Source of the DNA: Gemmatimonadota bacterium
GTDB lineage: Bacteria > Gemmatimonadota > Gemmatimonadetes > Longimicrobiales > Gaopeijiaceae
DNA length: 64,000 nucleotides
NCBI GenBank assembly: GCA_026706635.1
Contig: JAPOYJ010000011.1
Coordinates: forward strand, 88,627-152,626
Reading direction: 5' to 3'
Both the position numbers and the translations under genes were made by a program. Position 1 is the first letter of the stretch; each line of letters begins with the position of its first letter. Shown one piece after another: positions 34,809 to 43,316 of this stretch. Below the pieces are notes generated by a model. It saw only the letters and a list, made by a program, of their open reading frames with translations, was not told the origin of the DNA and searched no databases.

Positions 34809-34905
34809 CGCTTCACGACTCGCCCCGTCTCGCGCAGGGTGAACCGGGCGGGCTACGAGGGGAGCCGCTGCATTCAGGGTGTCGAAGAGGTCGTGTGCAA
34901 CGAAA

Positions 34906-34944
34906 TGTAAACTACAGATTACATTATGTAAAGTGTAGTAGACA
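34906..34944. promoter_or_regulatory. 39-bp tandem-dyad element F
   Basis: TGTAAACTACAGATTACA, TTA, TGTAAAGTGTAGTAGACA. Located between two convergent genes (ends 34793 and 34954), so it is downstream of both. Confidence 0.75.
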
Positions 34945-34953
34945 TAGTTGCGT

Positions 34954-36069
34954 TCAATCCAGCTCCCAAAGGAGCTCTCCGACCCGCTCCAGCGCCGGCG
35001 TCAGCTCCTCCTCGGGTAGACCGAAGCCGATCCTGAAGGTCCCCTCGAGACCGAAATGGGTACCCGGCACCAGGAGGAGGCTGTGCTCGACGCGGAGCCG
35101 CTCGGCCAGCTCGAGCGAGGGGACCCGTGCCCGGTAGCGCACCAGGCAGATGGCGCCGGCATCGGGCGGCGTGAAGGCGACCCGGTCGCCCAGCGAGTGC
35201 GCCCACTCGGTCACCACCTCGAGGTTCCGGCGGATGATCCCCTGCGTGCGCGCGAGGAGGCGACGGCGGGTGTGCGGCGTGAGCGCGATCCCGGCCAGCA
35301 TGTCCGAGAGCGCGGTCGGGGCGATGGAGGTGTAGTCGGTGCGGGCCCAGAGGCGCTCCACCGTCTCGGGAGGGCCGGCCACCCACCCGAGGCGCAGCCC
35401 GGGCAGTCCGTAGGCCTTCGAGAGCGAGCCCGTCACGAGCAGCCTGTCGTAGCGCCCCCCGAAGGTGGGCAGGGCGTCGTCGGCGACCTCCGCTCCCTGG
35501 TACACCTCGTCGGCGAGGATCCACGCTCCATGGCGGTCCGCAAGCGCCGCGATCTCGTCGATCTCGCCCGCGGTGAGCGCCGCCCCGGTCGGGTTGTTGG
35601 GGTGCGTTGCCACGATGCAGCCGGCGCCGGCCTCGAGAGCCGACGAGAGCTCGTCCAGATCGGGACGCCACCCCTTCTCCTCCCGCAACCTGAAGCCCAT
35701 GCAGCGCCCGCCGAAGCACTCGACAAGGCCGGGGAGCTGCATGTAGTTGGGGAGCATGGCGGCCGTGGCGCCGCCGGTGCGGGCCAGCTCCCAGAAGGAG
35801 ACGAAGTTGGCCTCGGCGCCCCCGGCGGTGGCGAGCACCCCGGCGTCGGTCGCGCCGGGGTAGAGCGCGGCGATCAGCGATCTCAGCTCGTCGGTGCCGT
35901 TGGACTGGGTGTAGACCAGCCGCGACGCGAGCAGCTCCTCCACCTGTCCCTCCTGGGCGAGGAGATCGCCCACCGCGAGCGGGTGCACCCCGCTCTCCGA
36001 GAGGTTGTAGCTGACCCGATGCTCGTAGGTGGACTGCCACCGCTCCATCAGGAAGGGAGTGAAGCGCAC
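34954..36069 (-). CDS. Pyridoxal-phosphate aminotransferase, class I/II
   Basis: A protein of about 371 residues of fold type I. TQSNGTDELRSLIAALYPG, GGAEANFVSFWEL, CIVATHPNNPTGAALTAGEI (PNNPTG), AWILADEVYQGAEV (Asp-Glu binding PLP) and LLVTGSLSKAYGLPGLRLGW with the Schiff-base Lys in SLSKAYG. It transfers amino groups between an amino acid and a 2-oxo acid; substrate unknown. GTG 36069 (GAGG six bases upstream) is preferred to a much longer open frame running over the divergent peptidase gene. Its 5' end faces the M16 gene at 36181. Confidence 0.85.
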   Translation of the reverse strand: MRFTPFLMERWQSTYEHRVSYNLSESGVHPLAVGDLLAQEGQVEELLASRLVYTQSNGTDELRSLIAALYPGATDAGVLATAGGAEANFVSFWELARTGGATAAMLPNYMQLPGLVECFGGRCMGFRLREEKGWRPDLDELSSALEAGAGCIVATHPNNPTGAALTAGEIDEIAALADRHGAWILADEVYQGAEVADDALPTFGGRYDRLLVTGSLSKAYGLPGLRLGWVAGPPETVERLWARTDYTSIAPTALSDMLAGIALTPHTRRRLLARTQGIIRRNLEVVTEWAHSLGDRVAFTPPDAGAICLVRYRARVPSLELAERLRVEHSLLLVPGTHFGLEGTFRIGFGLPEEELTPALERVGELLWELD

Positions 36070-36180
36070 TATGCCCTCGATTTGGTCCAGGTGCGGGTTG
36101 GCGCGAAGATGTTCGCAGGGCCGCGGCGTCTTGCACGGCAAAGATGGCGCGAAGGGGGACCGACGGGAAAGGCAGGGGAG

Positions 36181-37443
36181 ATGGTCGCAAGCCACGAGAG
36201 CACGCTCGCCAACGGCCTGAGGGTGGTGATCGCCCCGGACCGCACGACGCCGGTTGTCGCCGTCAACGTCTGGTACCAGGTCGGGTCGCGGAGCGAGCCA
36301 CCCGGGAGGACCGGCTTCGCGCACCTCTTCGAGCACATGATGTTCCAGGGGTCCGAGCACGTAGCCCGCAACGGGCACTTCCAGCACATCGAGACGGTGG
36401 GCGGTTCGGCCAACGCGACGACCTGGTTCGACCGCACCAGCTACTACGAGACCGTCCCCTCGCACCACCTCGACCTGGCGCTCTGGCTGGAGGCGGACCG
36501 CATGGGGTGGCTGCTCCCGGCGATGAACAGCGAGAAGCTGGAGAATCAGCGCCAGGTGGTGATGAACGAGCGCCGCGAGCGCTACGACAACCAGCCGTAC
36601 GGGGACTGGGACGAGCGCGTCCAGTCGCTCCTCTTTCCGGCCTCCCACCCGTACCACCACACCGTGATCGGCTCGATGGAGGACATCGAGTCGGCTACGC
36701 TGGAGGATGTCCACGACTTCTTCGAGACGCACTACCGGCCGGGAAACGCCATCCTCACGATTGCGGGCGACTGCGAGCCCGAAGGTGCGCTGGATCGGGT
36801 GCGGCGCTACTTCGGCGAGATCCGCGCCGGCCCGCCTTCTCCCCCCGTTCCGGGCGAGGAGCGGATACCGCTCGCCACCGGGGGGACGCGCCGCTCGGAT
36901 GTCCAGGCGGCGGTGCCGCTGCCCCGGGTGTACCTGGCGTGCCGTGCGCCCGCCTTCACCACCGAGGCCTTCTACGCCGGCGAGGCGGTGTCGAGCTGTC
37001 TCGGGTCCGGGCGGTCGTCGCGCCTCTACGAGCGGCTCGTGCGCACGGGGGTGGCCAAGTCGGCCTCGTGCCACCACCTGCCCCTCACGAGCGGGTGCGC
37101 CATCATGCTGGCCGTGGCCACGGGGCTGGAGGACGCGGACGCCGCCGAGCTCGAGGAGGCTCTGGCGGCCGAGATGGAGGGTGTTCGGGATCTGGGCGAG
37201 GAGGAGCTCCACCGGGCCGTCGTCGGTGCCGAGACCAGGAACCTGAGGGCTCTCCAGAGGGCCCAGCTGCGGGCCGAGATGCTCTCGTCGTACGCCGCGC
37301 ACTTCGGGAGCACCTCGCGCCTCAACGACGACCTGAGGCGGCTCCGGAGGGTGACGCTCGACGAGGCGCGGGTGTGGTGCGAGGAGTACCTGCACGCCGA
37401 CAACCGGGTGGTGGTGCGCTATCGGCCGGAGTCGGGGAAGTGA
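36181..37443 (+). CDS. M16 zinc peptidase, catalytic subunit
   Basis: A 420-residue pitrilysin-family protein. The inverted zinc motif HxxEH is intact in RTGFAHLFEHMMFQGSEHV (residues about 45-50), with the downstream Glu region ENQRQVVMNERRERYDN. Family features PYHHTVIGSMEDIE and DFFETHYRPGNAILTIAGD follow. It lacks an obvious signal peptide. It is followed with a GTGA overlap by a second M16 protein lacking the zinc motif, so the pair should assemble as a heterodimer. Confidence 0.9.
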   Translation: MVASHESTLANGLRVVIAPDRTTPVVAVNVWYQVGSRSEPPGRTGFAHLFEHMMFQGSEHVARNGHFQHIETVGGSANATTWFDRTSYYETVPSHHLDLALWLEADRMGWLLPAMNSEKLENQRQVVMNERRERYDNQPYGDWDERVQSLLFPASHPYHHTVIGSMEDIESATLEDVHDFFETHYRPGNAILTIAGDCEPEGALDRVRRYFGEIRAGPPSPPVPGEERIPLATGGTRRSDVQAAVPLPRVYLACRAPAFTTEAFYAGEAVSSCLGSGRSSRLYERLVRTGVAKSASCHHLPLTSGCAIMLAVATGLEDADAAELEEALAAEMEGVRDLGEEELHRAVVGAETRNLRALQRAQLRAEMLSSYAAHFGSTSRLNDDLRRLRRVTLDEARVWCEEYLHADNRVVVRYRPESGK

Positions 37444-38822
37444 CGGGCGCGGGGATGGACGGCGGGTTGCGCGAGCGGGTGCCTTCGCCCGGTCCGATCA
37501 GGCCGTATCACTTCCCGGAGGTGGCGAGGATCCGCCTGGAGGGCGGCTTGGAGCTGCGCCTGGTGCACACACCCTCGCTGCCGGTGGCCACCGCGATGCT
37601 TGTCATGCGCTTCGGCGAGAGTGCGCTCTCCCCCGACGAGGCCGGGCTGGCGGTGCTCGCGGCCGATTCGCTGGAAGGGGGCACGGAGCTCCGCTCGGCG
37701 GGCGAGCTGGCGCATGCGCTGGACGGTATCGGCGCCAGCTGGGGCGCTGCGACCGGGTGGGACTCCACGACCGTCGCGGTCTCGTGTCTGCCCGACCATC
37801 TGGGCGAGGCGATGCCGCTCCTTGCCGAGATGGTGAGGCGGCCGTCCTTCGACGAGGAGGAGTTCGCACGCCACCGGGCGCGGCAGCAGGCGGCGGCGAG
37901 CCAGCGCCTGATGGACCCTGCGTCGATGGCGGTCGACCGGTTCGCGCACACGCTCTACGGTAGGGGTGGCCTCTACGGCCGCCCACTGACCGGAACCCCG
38001 GAGGCCATCGGTGCGCTGACGGCCGACGCCGCAGCCAGGCTCGTCGGGAGATTCTACGGCCCCGCCGACGCTGCGCTGGTCCTGGTGGGCGACCTGGAGC
38101 GGTCGGAGGCGGTCGCCCTGGCCGAGTCGGCCTGGGGCGGGTGGGAGCGGGAGGCGGTCCCGGTGCCGGACGCCGCTCCGCCTCTTCGTGCAGGCGAACG
38201 CTCGGTCCACGTCGTCAATCGCCCCGGATCGGTGCAGTCCGAGATCAGGGTAGGCCATGTGGGAATCAGGCGGGCGGTGGAGGACTACCTGCCCCTGATC
38301 GTCTTCAACCTGGTGCTGGGGGGGTCGTTCTCCTCGCGCCTCAACCTGAATCTGCGCGAGAGGAGGGGGCTGACCTACGGGGTGCGCTCCTCCTTTGCGG
38401 CCCGGCGGGCGGCCGGACCCTTCTCGGTCTCCACGGCGGTCGAGACCGCGTCCACCGAGAGCGCGGTCGTCGAGATAGTGCGCGAGATCGAGGCGATGGC
38501 GACCGACGGCCCGACGACCGACGAGGTCGATGCGGCCACCAGCTACCTGGCGGGAGTCTTCCCCCTGCGGCTGCAGAGCGCGGGACAGATCGCGTCGAGG
38601 GTGGCGGGTTCGTTCATACACGACCTGCCGGAGGGGTACAACCGGAGCTACCGCGACCGGGTGCGCGAGGTCACGCGCGAGGAGGCCGCCCAGTCGGCCA
38701 GGCGCCATCTCCACCCGGATGGCCTCTGCACCGTGGTGGTGGGGGATGCGGAGGCGGTTGGGTCCCAGCTGGAGGGGCTGGGGATGGGGGAGGTGGCCGT
38801 GCATGAGGCGGCTGGGCTTTGA
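37440..38822 (+). CDS. M16 peptidase-like protein, non-catalytic subunit
   Basis: A 460-residue paralogue of the preceding gene. The position corresponding to HxxEH reads SALSPDEAGLAVLAADSLEGG, with no zinc ligands. It retains LNLNLRERRGLTYGVRSSFAARR, the Arg/Tyr pair conserved in non-catalytic M16 subunits that positions substrate. Probably the beta-like partner of the catalytic subunit. GTG 37440 overlaps the previous stop; ATG 37455 is an alternative. The stop overlaps the TTG of the Nudix gene (TTGA), making a three-gene operon. Confidence 0.88.
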   Translation: MTGAGMDGGLRERVPSPGPIRPYHFPEVARIRLEGGLELRLVHTPSLPVATAMLVMRFGESALSPDEAGLAVLAADSLEGGTELRSAGELAHALDGIGASWGAATGWDSTTVAVSCLPDHLGEAMPLLAEMVRRPSFDEEEFARHRARQQAAASQRLMDPASMAVDRFAHTLYGRGGLYGRPLTGTPEAIGALTADAAARLVGRFYGPADAALVLVGDLERSEAVALAESAWGGWEREAVPVPDAAPPLRAGERSVHVVNRPGSVQSEIRVGHVGIRRAVEDYLPLIVFNLVLGGSFSSRLNLNLRERRGLTYGVRSSFAARRAAGPFSVSTAVETASTESAVVEIVREIEAMATDGPTTDEVDAATSYLAGVFPLRLQSAGQIASRVAGSFIHDLPEGYNRSYRDRVREVTREEAAQSARRHLHPDGLCTVVVGDAEAVGSQLEGLGMGEVAVHEAAGL

Positions 38823-39373
38823 GCGAGGACCAGGGGGCGCTCGTCGGGTCGCGGACCGTTCACGACGGCAGGGTGGTGCACCTCAGCATCGACACCGTGC
38901 GCTTCCCCGACGGTTCGCTCGGCGAGATGGAGCTCGTGCGCCACCGAGGGGCGGCGGCCGTGCTGCCGATCTTCGGAGAGCCGGGCGACGCGGACCCCGA
39001 CGTGCTGCTGCTGCGTCAGTACCGCTACGCCGCCGGTGGCGAGATCTACGAGATCCCGGCAGGGATCATCGAGGAGGGCGAGAGCTGGGAGGAGTGCGCC
39101 AGGCGGGAGCTCGAGGAGGAGGCTGGGCTGACGGCGGCGACGCTGCTTCCGCTGACGACGATCCACACCACTCCGGGCTTCACCAACGAGCGGATTCGTC
39201 TCTTCGCGGCGCTGGGCCTAGGCGAGGGTCGGGCGCGGCTGGACCGGGACGAGTTTCTGCGGACGGTTCGGATGGGGCTCGCGCGGGCGCTGGAGCTCGC
39301 GAGGTCGGGCGAGCTGACGGACGCGAAGTCGCTGGTTGCGCTGCTTCATTACTCGAGTTTTTTGGGGGGTTGA
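38819..39373 (+). CDS. Nudix hydrolase, ADP-ribose pyrophosphatase-like
   Basis: A 184-residue protein. N-terminal beta strands (SRTVHDGRVVHLSIDTVRFPDGS), then a complete Nudix box GIIEEGESWEECARRELEEEAGL with IPAG before it, and PGFTNERIRLFAAL. This matches ADP-ribose pyrophosphatases (NudF-type), which cleave ADP-ribose to AMP and ribose-5-phosphate. The TTG start overlaps the M16 stop. Last gene of the conserved block; the accessory island starts after 39374. Confidence 0.88.
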   Translation: MSEDQGALVGSRTVHDGRVVHLSIDTVRFPDGSLGEMELVRHRGAAAVLPIFGEPGDADPDVLLLRQYRYAAGGEIYEIPAGIIEEGESWEECARRELEEEAGLTAATLLPLTTIHTTPGFTNERIRLFAALGLGEGRARLDRDEFLRTVRMGLARALELARSGELTDAKSLVALLHYSSFLGG

Positions 39374-39595
39374 GGGGGGGTGGGGGCATCCGCTGGGCCC
39401 CATTCGCTCCACGACGGGTCTGCGGAACCCGGCGGTATGCCGGTGGCGGGGAACGTCTGATTGGTCCGTTCCGGGGGACTTCCGTCGTTCAGCGACCTTC
39501 GGGCCTCAGCAAGCGCCCAGTATTGCAACCTGGAAGTAGCGGCTCCACATTGGGTCGGCGCTCCGCGCATCCAACGGACTGGAGGACGTGTTAGC

Positions 39596-41206
39596 GTGAA
39601 CGAGCTGAAGGTTCACTTCCTCACAGGGGACGCCGGGACCCCGCCACCGTGCAACATGGTGGGCGACCAGCCAGCCAGATCCACCGCGATACCGGGGGAA
39701 GTGACGTGCGTCCTCTGCAAGCGGACGGGGGCGTTCAAGTCTGCCGCGCGTGGGCTCGCGGAACCCGATAACCCGCGGCCATGTGGCGACGTAGCAGCCA
39801 GACCTGTGGATCATCCTCTCAACGCGATTCTGTACGGCCCTCCGGGCACCGGAAAGACCTACGCCACGTTTCGGCGATGCGTCCAGATCTGCGATGGGTC
39901 GGTAGCCGGGAAAGAGGACGAGGAGGTCCAGGCGCGCTACCGCGAGCTGGTGGAGGAGAAGCGCGTGGAGTTTATCACCTTCCACCAGTCGTACGGTTAC
40001 GAGGAGTTCGTCGAGGGCTTGAGGCCCGAGACTGAGGGGGATAGTGGCGGCCTTCGGCTAAAGGTGCGCGACGGGGTGCTGAAGCGGATCGCGAAGAGGG
40101 CGCGGTCGAGTCCAGCGCCCGACACCAAGAAGCGCCGATTCGTCAAGATCCAACTATCGGGGCAAGATGTCTTCGAGGAGTGCATGAAGGACGACTGTGT
40201 ACGGTTCGGGCCCAGCAAGGGATGGTCGGACGAGGACTTGTCCGATGCCCGCTACGGGACATACGATGGCTGTTTGAATTGCTTCGAGGAGCGCTTGGGG
40301 CGGGGTTCGAAGCGCTGGTGGAACGCCACATCGGCCGCGACGTTTCGCGCTTGGCTAGACCGGGGCGACATCGTCGTGGTGCCTGATGGACACTCGAAAT
40401 CGGAGTATCGGGCCGTGGGCGAGATTGTTGGCGACTACGAATACGCCCTGCGGTCCTCCTCTCCCTTGTGGCCTCACCGGCGCGCGGTTCGCTGGCATTG
40501 GCGAGCGAAAGGAAACCCAAGCCCGGTGCGCGACTTTCAAGACAAGCGGTTTGGCGGTCAACTCGCCCACGAGCTCCGTCCGTCCCGTCCAGAAGTCCTG
40601 CTCCAACATCTGCAACAGGACTTCCAGCGGCAGCCCTACGTTCTCGTTATCGACGAGATCAATCGCGCCAACATCGCCAAGGTGCTGGGCGAATTGATCA
40701 CTCTCCTTGAGGAGGACAAGAGGGAGGGAGCGGAAAACGAGATCGCAGTGACGCTCCCACATTCCGAGGAATCCTTCACGCTGCCAGCGAACCTTCATGT
40801 GCTGGGGACCATGAACACGGCGGACAGGTCCATTGCCCTACTCGACACGGCACTCCGGCGACGTTTCGTGTTCGAGGAGATCACGCCCGATGCGTCGCTG
40901 TTGGAGGATGTCAAGAACTCTACGGGTGTCGATCTCCCGGCGGTTCTCGACACCATGAACGACCGGCTGGAGTGGCTTGTGGGCCGGGACCACTTGATCG
41001 GCCACGCGTGGTTCCTCAGGGCGAAGTCGAGAGCGGACGTGGACGAGGTCATGCGGCGGAAGGTCATTCCTCTGATCGCCGAGTACTTCTACGACGACTG
41101 GGAGAAGGTGCGGGCGGTGCTTGGCGGGACGGATGCCTTTGTTCAGGGCCACGAGCTGGAACCGCCGCCGGATCTCGACGGGGGCGGGGAGAGGCGCAGT
41201 CGGTGA
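39596..41206 (+). CDS. McrB-like AAA+ restriction GTPase with zinc finger and inserted EVE/PUA-like domain
   Basis: A 536-residue motor subunit of a modification-dependent restriction system. N-terminus (about 1-45): a small zinc-ribbon-like module with PPPCNMVGD and VTCVLCKR. AAA+ core: Walker A YGPPGTGKTYATF near residue 80, FITFHQSYGYEEFVEGLRPE, Walker B VLVIDEINRANIAKVLGELITLLEEDKR near 350, sensor GTMNTADRSIALLDTALRRRF, and GHAWF. Between the two Walker motifs (about 182-310) lies RRFVKIQLSGQDVF...GDIVVVPDGHSKSEYRAVGEIVGDYEY...HRRAVRW, resembling an EVE/PUA-like modified-base reader. GTG 39596 is the likely start. The nuclease partner McrC downstream is truncated. Confidence 0.82.
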   Translation: MNELKVHFLTGDAGTPPPCNMVGDQPARSTAIPGEVTCVLCKRTGAFKSAARGLAEPDNPRPCGDVAARPVDHPLNAILYGPPGTGKTYATFRRCVQICDGSVAGKEDEEVQARYRELVEEKRVEFITFHQSYGYEEFVEGLRPETEGDSGGLRLKVRDGVLKRIAKRARSSPAPDTKKRRFVKIQLSGQDVFEECMKDDCVRFGPSKGWSDEDLSDARYGTYDGCLNCFEERLGRGSKRWWNATSAATFRAWLDRGDIVVVPDGHSKSEYRAVGEIVGDYEYALRSSSPLWPHRRAVRWHWRAKGNPSPVRDFQDKRFGGQLAHELRPSRPEVLLQHLQQDFQRQPYVLVIDEINRANIAKVLGELITLLEEDKREGAENEIAVTLPHSEESFTLPANLHVLGTMNTADRSIALLDTALRRRFVFEEITPDASLLEDVKNSTGVDLPAVLDTMNDRLEWLVGRDHLIGHAWFLRAKSRADVDEVMRRKVIPLIAEYFYDDWEKVRAVLGGTDAFVQGHELEPPPDLDGGGERRSR

Positions 41207-41265
41207 ATCGTTCGTGAACCCTTCCCAGCGGGTGCATACCAGGGGCTGATTGCTGGCGGGAAAAG

Positions 41266-41577
41266 TTGAGGCAGTCGACACTCCTGACCGTCCTGGAGTG
41301 GCGCGCGCTTCCTGCGGACGAACATGATCTGACGCCCGGCGACATCGACCGGCTACACGTTGCCGCGAAACGGGCGGCGCGGCGCTTGGCGCTCCCGGAA
41401 GATGCTGTCCTGAAGCGTACCGAGAACGGACTAAGGGGCGACATTCGCCTCCCTGATTGCGCGCTGGGCGGAGTACTGCCACGCGTCGCGCGCCCGCCGG
41501 TCTCGGGAGGTGGCTTCCGTTCGCAACCTGTGCGGAATTTGCAAGGGTTGCCGATGGCCGGTCCACGAAGGGTGTGA
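41266..41577 (+). pseudogene. Truncated McrC (N-terminal fragment)
   Basis: A 103-residue reading frame matching only the N-terminus of McrC: LLTVLEWRALPADEHDLTPGDIDRLHVAAKRAARRLALPEDAVLKRTENGLRG. After DIRLPDCALGGVLPRV the McrC match ends, with an apparent small internal loss as well. The following bases are the GCAACC hairpin repeat at 41523-41551. McrC is normally over 300 residues with a C-terminal PD-(D/E)xK nuclease; that part is absent, so the McrBC pair should not cut DNA. TTG 41266 start. Confidence 0.75.
41523..41551. repeat. GCAACC hairpin repeat, copy 1
   Basis: GCAACCTGTGCG, then a short loop and GCAAGGGTTGC: an imperfect 12-bp stem. Copies 2 and 3 are at 45721 and 51906. It marks the break point of mcrC. 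Confidence 0.7.
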
Positions 41578-41578
41578 A

Positions 41579-41617
41579 TGTAATCTGCACCTTTCACTAT
41601 GTCATGTGTAGTTGACA
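41579..41617. promoter_or_regulatory. 39-bp tandem-dyad element G
   Basis: TGTAATCTGCACCTTTCA, CTA, TGTCATGTGTAGTTGACA. It follows the mcrC fragment and precedes the RelE toxin gene by about 150 bp. Most divergent of the nine copies, but the 18-3-18 layout is kept. Confidence 0.65.
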
Positions 41618-41771
41618 GTACGCGGAGTCAGGCGTGTGTGCTGGTGGCTCTTGGCGGGCGGGTCACGCCCGTAGCTCCCTGACGTGGTGAGCCAGCCAGC
41701 TTGGCCCCAGGCTCAGGGAGTGCCAGGCTCAGGAGCCTTGATCCAAGTGCGGCACTGCCGTACACTGGGAC

Positions 41772-42104
41772 ATGAGAGTGTTCGCCACGCGATCCTATGA
41801 ACGCGCGATAGGCAAACTCCTGTCAGATGCCGACCGGCGGGCCATGGAGGCGGCGATCGCCGCCGATCCGCGTGCTTCACCCGTGATCCGCGGAACCGGG
41901 GGGATTCGTAAGCTGCGTTGGGGCGGTTCGGGGAAGGGAAAGCGGGGCGGTGTTCGGGCGGTGTACTTCCGTCGCGCGGAGCCCGACGCGATCTATCTCC
42001 TGACCGCCTACGCCAAGGCGGACCGGGAGGATCTGAGTCCGGCGGACAGAAAGGTGCTCTCGCGGCTTGTTTCCGAGATCAAGAAGGAGGAGAGGGACCG
42101 ATGA
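41772..42104 (+). CDS. RelE/HigB-type toxin
   Basis: A 110-residue protein of the RelE fold: VFATRSYERAIGKLLSDADRRAMEAAIAADPRASPVIRGTGGIRKLRW, then GGVRAVYFRRAEPDAIYLLTAYAKADREDLSPADRKVLSRLVSEI. The basic IRKLRWG, RAVYF and YAK segments are those of ribosome-dependent mRNA interferases. Its stop overlaps the ATG of the next gene by four bases, the toxin-first order of HigBA. The partner is an HTH antitoxin carrying a large extra domain. Confidence 0.8.
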   Translation: MRVFATRSYERAIGKLLSDADRRAMEAAIAADPRASPVIRGTGGIRKLRWGGSGKGKRGGVRAVYFRRAEPDAIYLLTAYAKADREDLSPADRKVLSRLVSEIKKEERDR

Positions 42105-42937
42105 CGACCCGGCGAACCGACATGGGGCTCGAGCTGGAAGCGGCTCTTGGCGAGGTTCTCGCCCATGTGCAGGGGAAGACGACGCTGCCGCAGCGAATCG
42201 TTGACGATCCCGCGGCGCAGCACATCTTGGCTCTGCGCAAGCGCATGAAGCTGAGTCGCCAGAGATTCGCGGATCGGTTCGGACTCGATGTCCGGGCGGT
42301 GCAGGACTGGGAACAGGGGCGGCGAGTCCCGAACCGCGCCGCCCGTGTCCTGCTGACGGTCATCGAGCGGAATCCGGAGGCGGTCGCAGGAGCTCTCGAA
42401 GAACGGGTGCCGGACGCGACCAGGGCGGATGTGGTTCGAGAGGTCATGAAGGCGTACCAGGTGCCGGTAATGAACAACACGCACCGTTCCGAATACGTCG
42501 AGGCGATGGTGGCGGTCGCGCTCGCGGAATCCGGCTGGTCGCGAACCAAGCCCTGGGACTCCTGGGACTTCGAGCACAAATCATCGGGGCTTCGGATGGA
42601 AGTCAAGCAGTCTGCGGCGGCGCAGGCATGGGGTGAGGGCCGAACGAGCGGTCCACCCCGGTTCGACATCCGGGCGCGCTCCGGGTATTGGGACCAGTCC
42701 GCGAAGTGGCGGTCTTCGCCAGGGCGGCACGCTGACGTGTACGTGTTCGCGTGGCATGCAGGTGCGGGCGACTCCGTGGACCAGCGGGAGCCCGCGAACT
42801 GGCAATTCTACGTGGTGCCGGAGTGTCGTCTGCCCGACCAGAAGACGGTTGGGCTGAGCACGATTCGGCACCTCGCGGAACCGTGCGGGGCCGACGGGTT
42901 GCCTGGAGGGTTGGCCGCCGCCATGCCCGAGCGGTAG
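42101..42937 (+). CDS. XRE-type antitoxin fused to a PD-(D/E)xK nuclease-like domain
   Basis: A 278-residue protein. Residues about 40-90 are a Cro/C1 helix-turn-helix (ILALRKRMKLSRQRFADRFGLDVRAVQDWEQGRRVP) as in HigA antitoxins. Residues about 115-270 are a separate domain: RSEYVEAMVAVALAESGW, WDSWDFEHKSSGLRMEVKQSAAAQAW, FDIRARSGYWD, GRHADVYVFAWHAG and NWQFYVVPECRLPDQKTVGLS. The spacing Glu (near 132), Asp156 and E167-V-K169 fits a PD-(D/E)xK restriction-type active site. Antitoxin by position and overlap with the RelE gene; DNA cleavage by the C-terminal domain is inference. Typical HigA proteins are about 100 residues. Confidence 0.75.
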   Translation: MTTRRTDMGLELEAALGEVLAHVQGKTTLPQRIVDDPAAQHILALRKRMKLSRQRFADRFGLDVRAVQDWEQGRRVPNRAARVLLTVIERNPEAVAGALEERVPDATRADVVREVMKAYQVPVMNNTHRSEYVEAMVAVALAESGWSRTKPWDSWDFEHKSSGLRMEVKQSAAAQAWGEGRTSGPPRFDIRARSGYWDQSAKWRSSPGRHADVYVFAWHAGAGDSVDQREPANWQFYVVPECRLPDQKTVGLSTIRHLAEPCGADGLPGGLAAAMPER

Positions 42938-43316
42938 GCCGCGCCGGGCGTGAACATCATCGAGAAAGAGGGTCTGCGCACCTCGTCATGGGAGTCGGCC
43001 CGCTGAGCCGGTGACCGGCTCGTTGTCCAGCTCGTCCTCCCACGAGTCGGGATCGCGCCGATAGCCACCCCGATCCCACCCCTCATCCGCCAACCACCCC
43101 CGGTTCAACTCAGGGTGCCGGCCCGGAACTCACGGTGTCCCCAGCCGCTTCTCGATTTCCTCGGTGGACGCTTTCTCGAAGAAGAGGGCCAGGGCTTCTT
43201 CGAGGTTCGACCGCTCGCGGGACGGGGAAGGTCCGGCTGACAGCGCCCGTCACCCCCGACGACCTCGCTACCACGATCTCCCTTGCCTGTGTACTGCGAA
43301 TGTAGTACCATTCCAC
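42938..43316 (-). pseudogene. HicB-like antitoxin fragment and gene debris
   Basis: Minus strand 43225 to 43130 encodes RSNLEEALALFFEKASTEEIEKRLGTP and a stop, resembling the C-terminal helix of HicB-type antitoxins (NLREALELYFE...). No start or N-terminal part is present. Just beyond, 43120 to 42987 minus encodes ELNRGWLADEGWDRGGYRRDPDSW, open but without a start. Nothing else is seen in this 379-bp stretch. Confidence 0.4.

Noticed and set aside
34954..37395. An 813-codon minus-strand open frame over both the aminotransferase and the M16 peptidase gene
   Set aside because: Only the part below 36069 shows aminotransferase motifs; the rest is the antisense of the M16 gene, open because of high GC.
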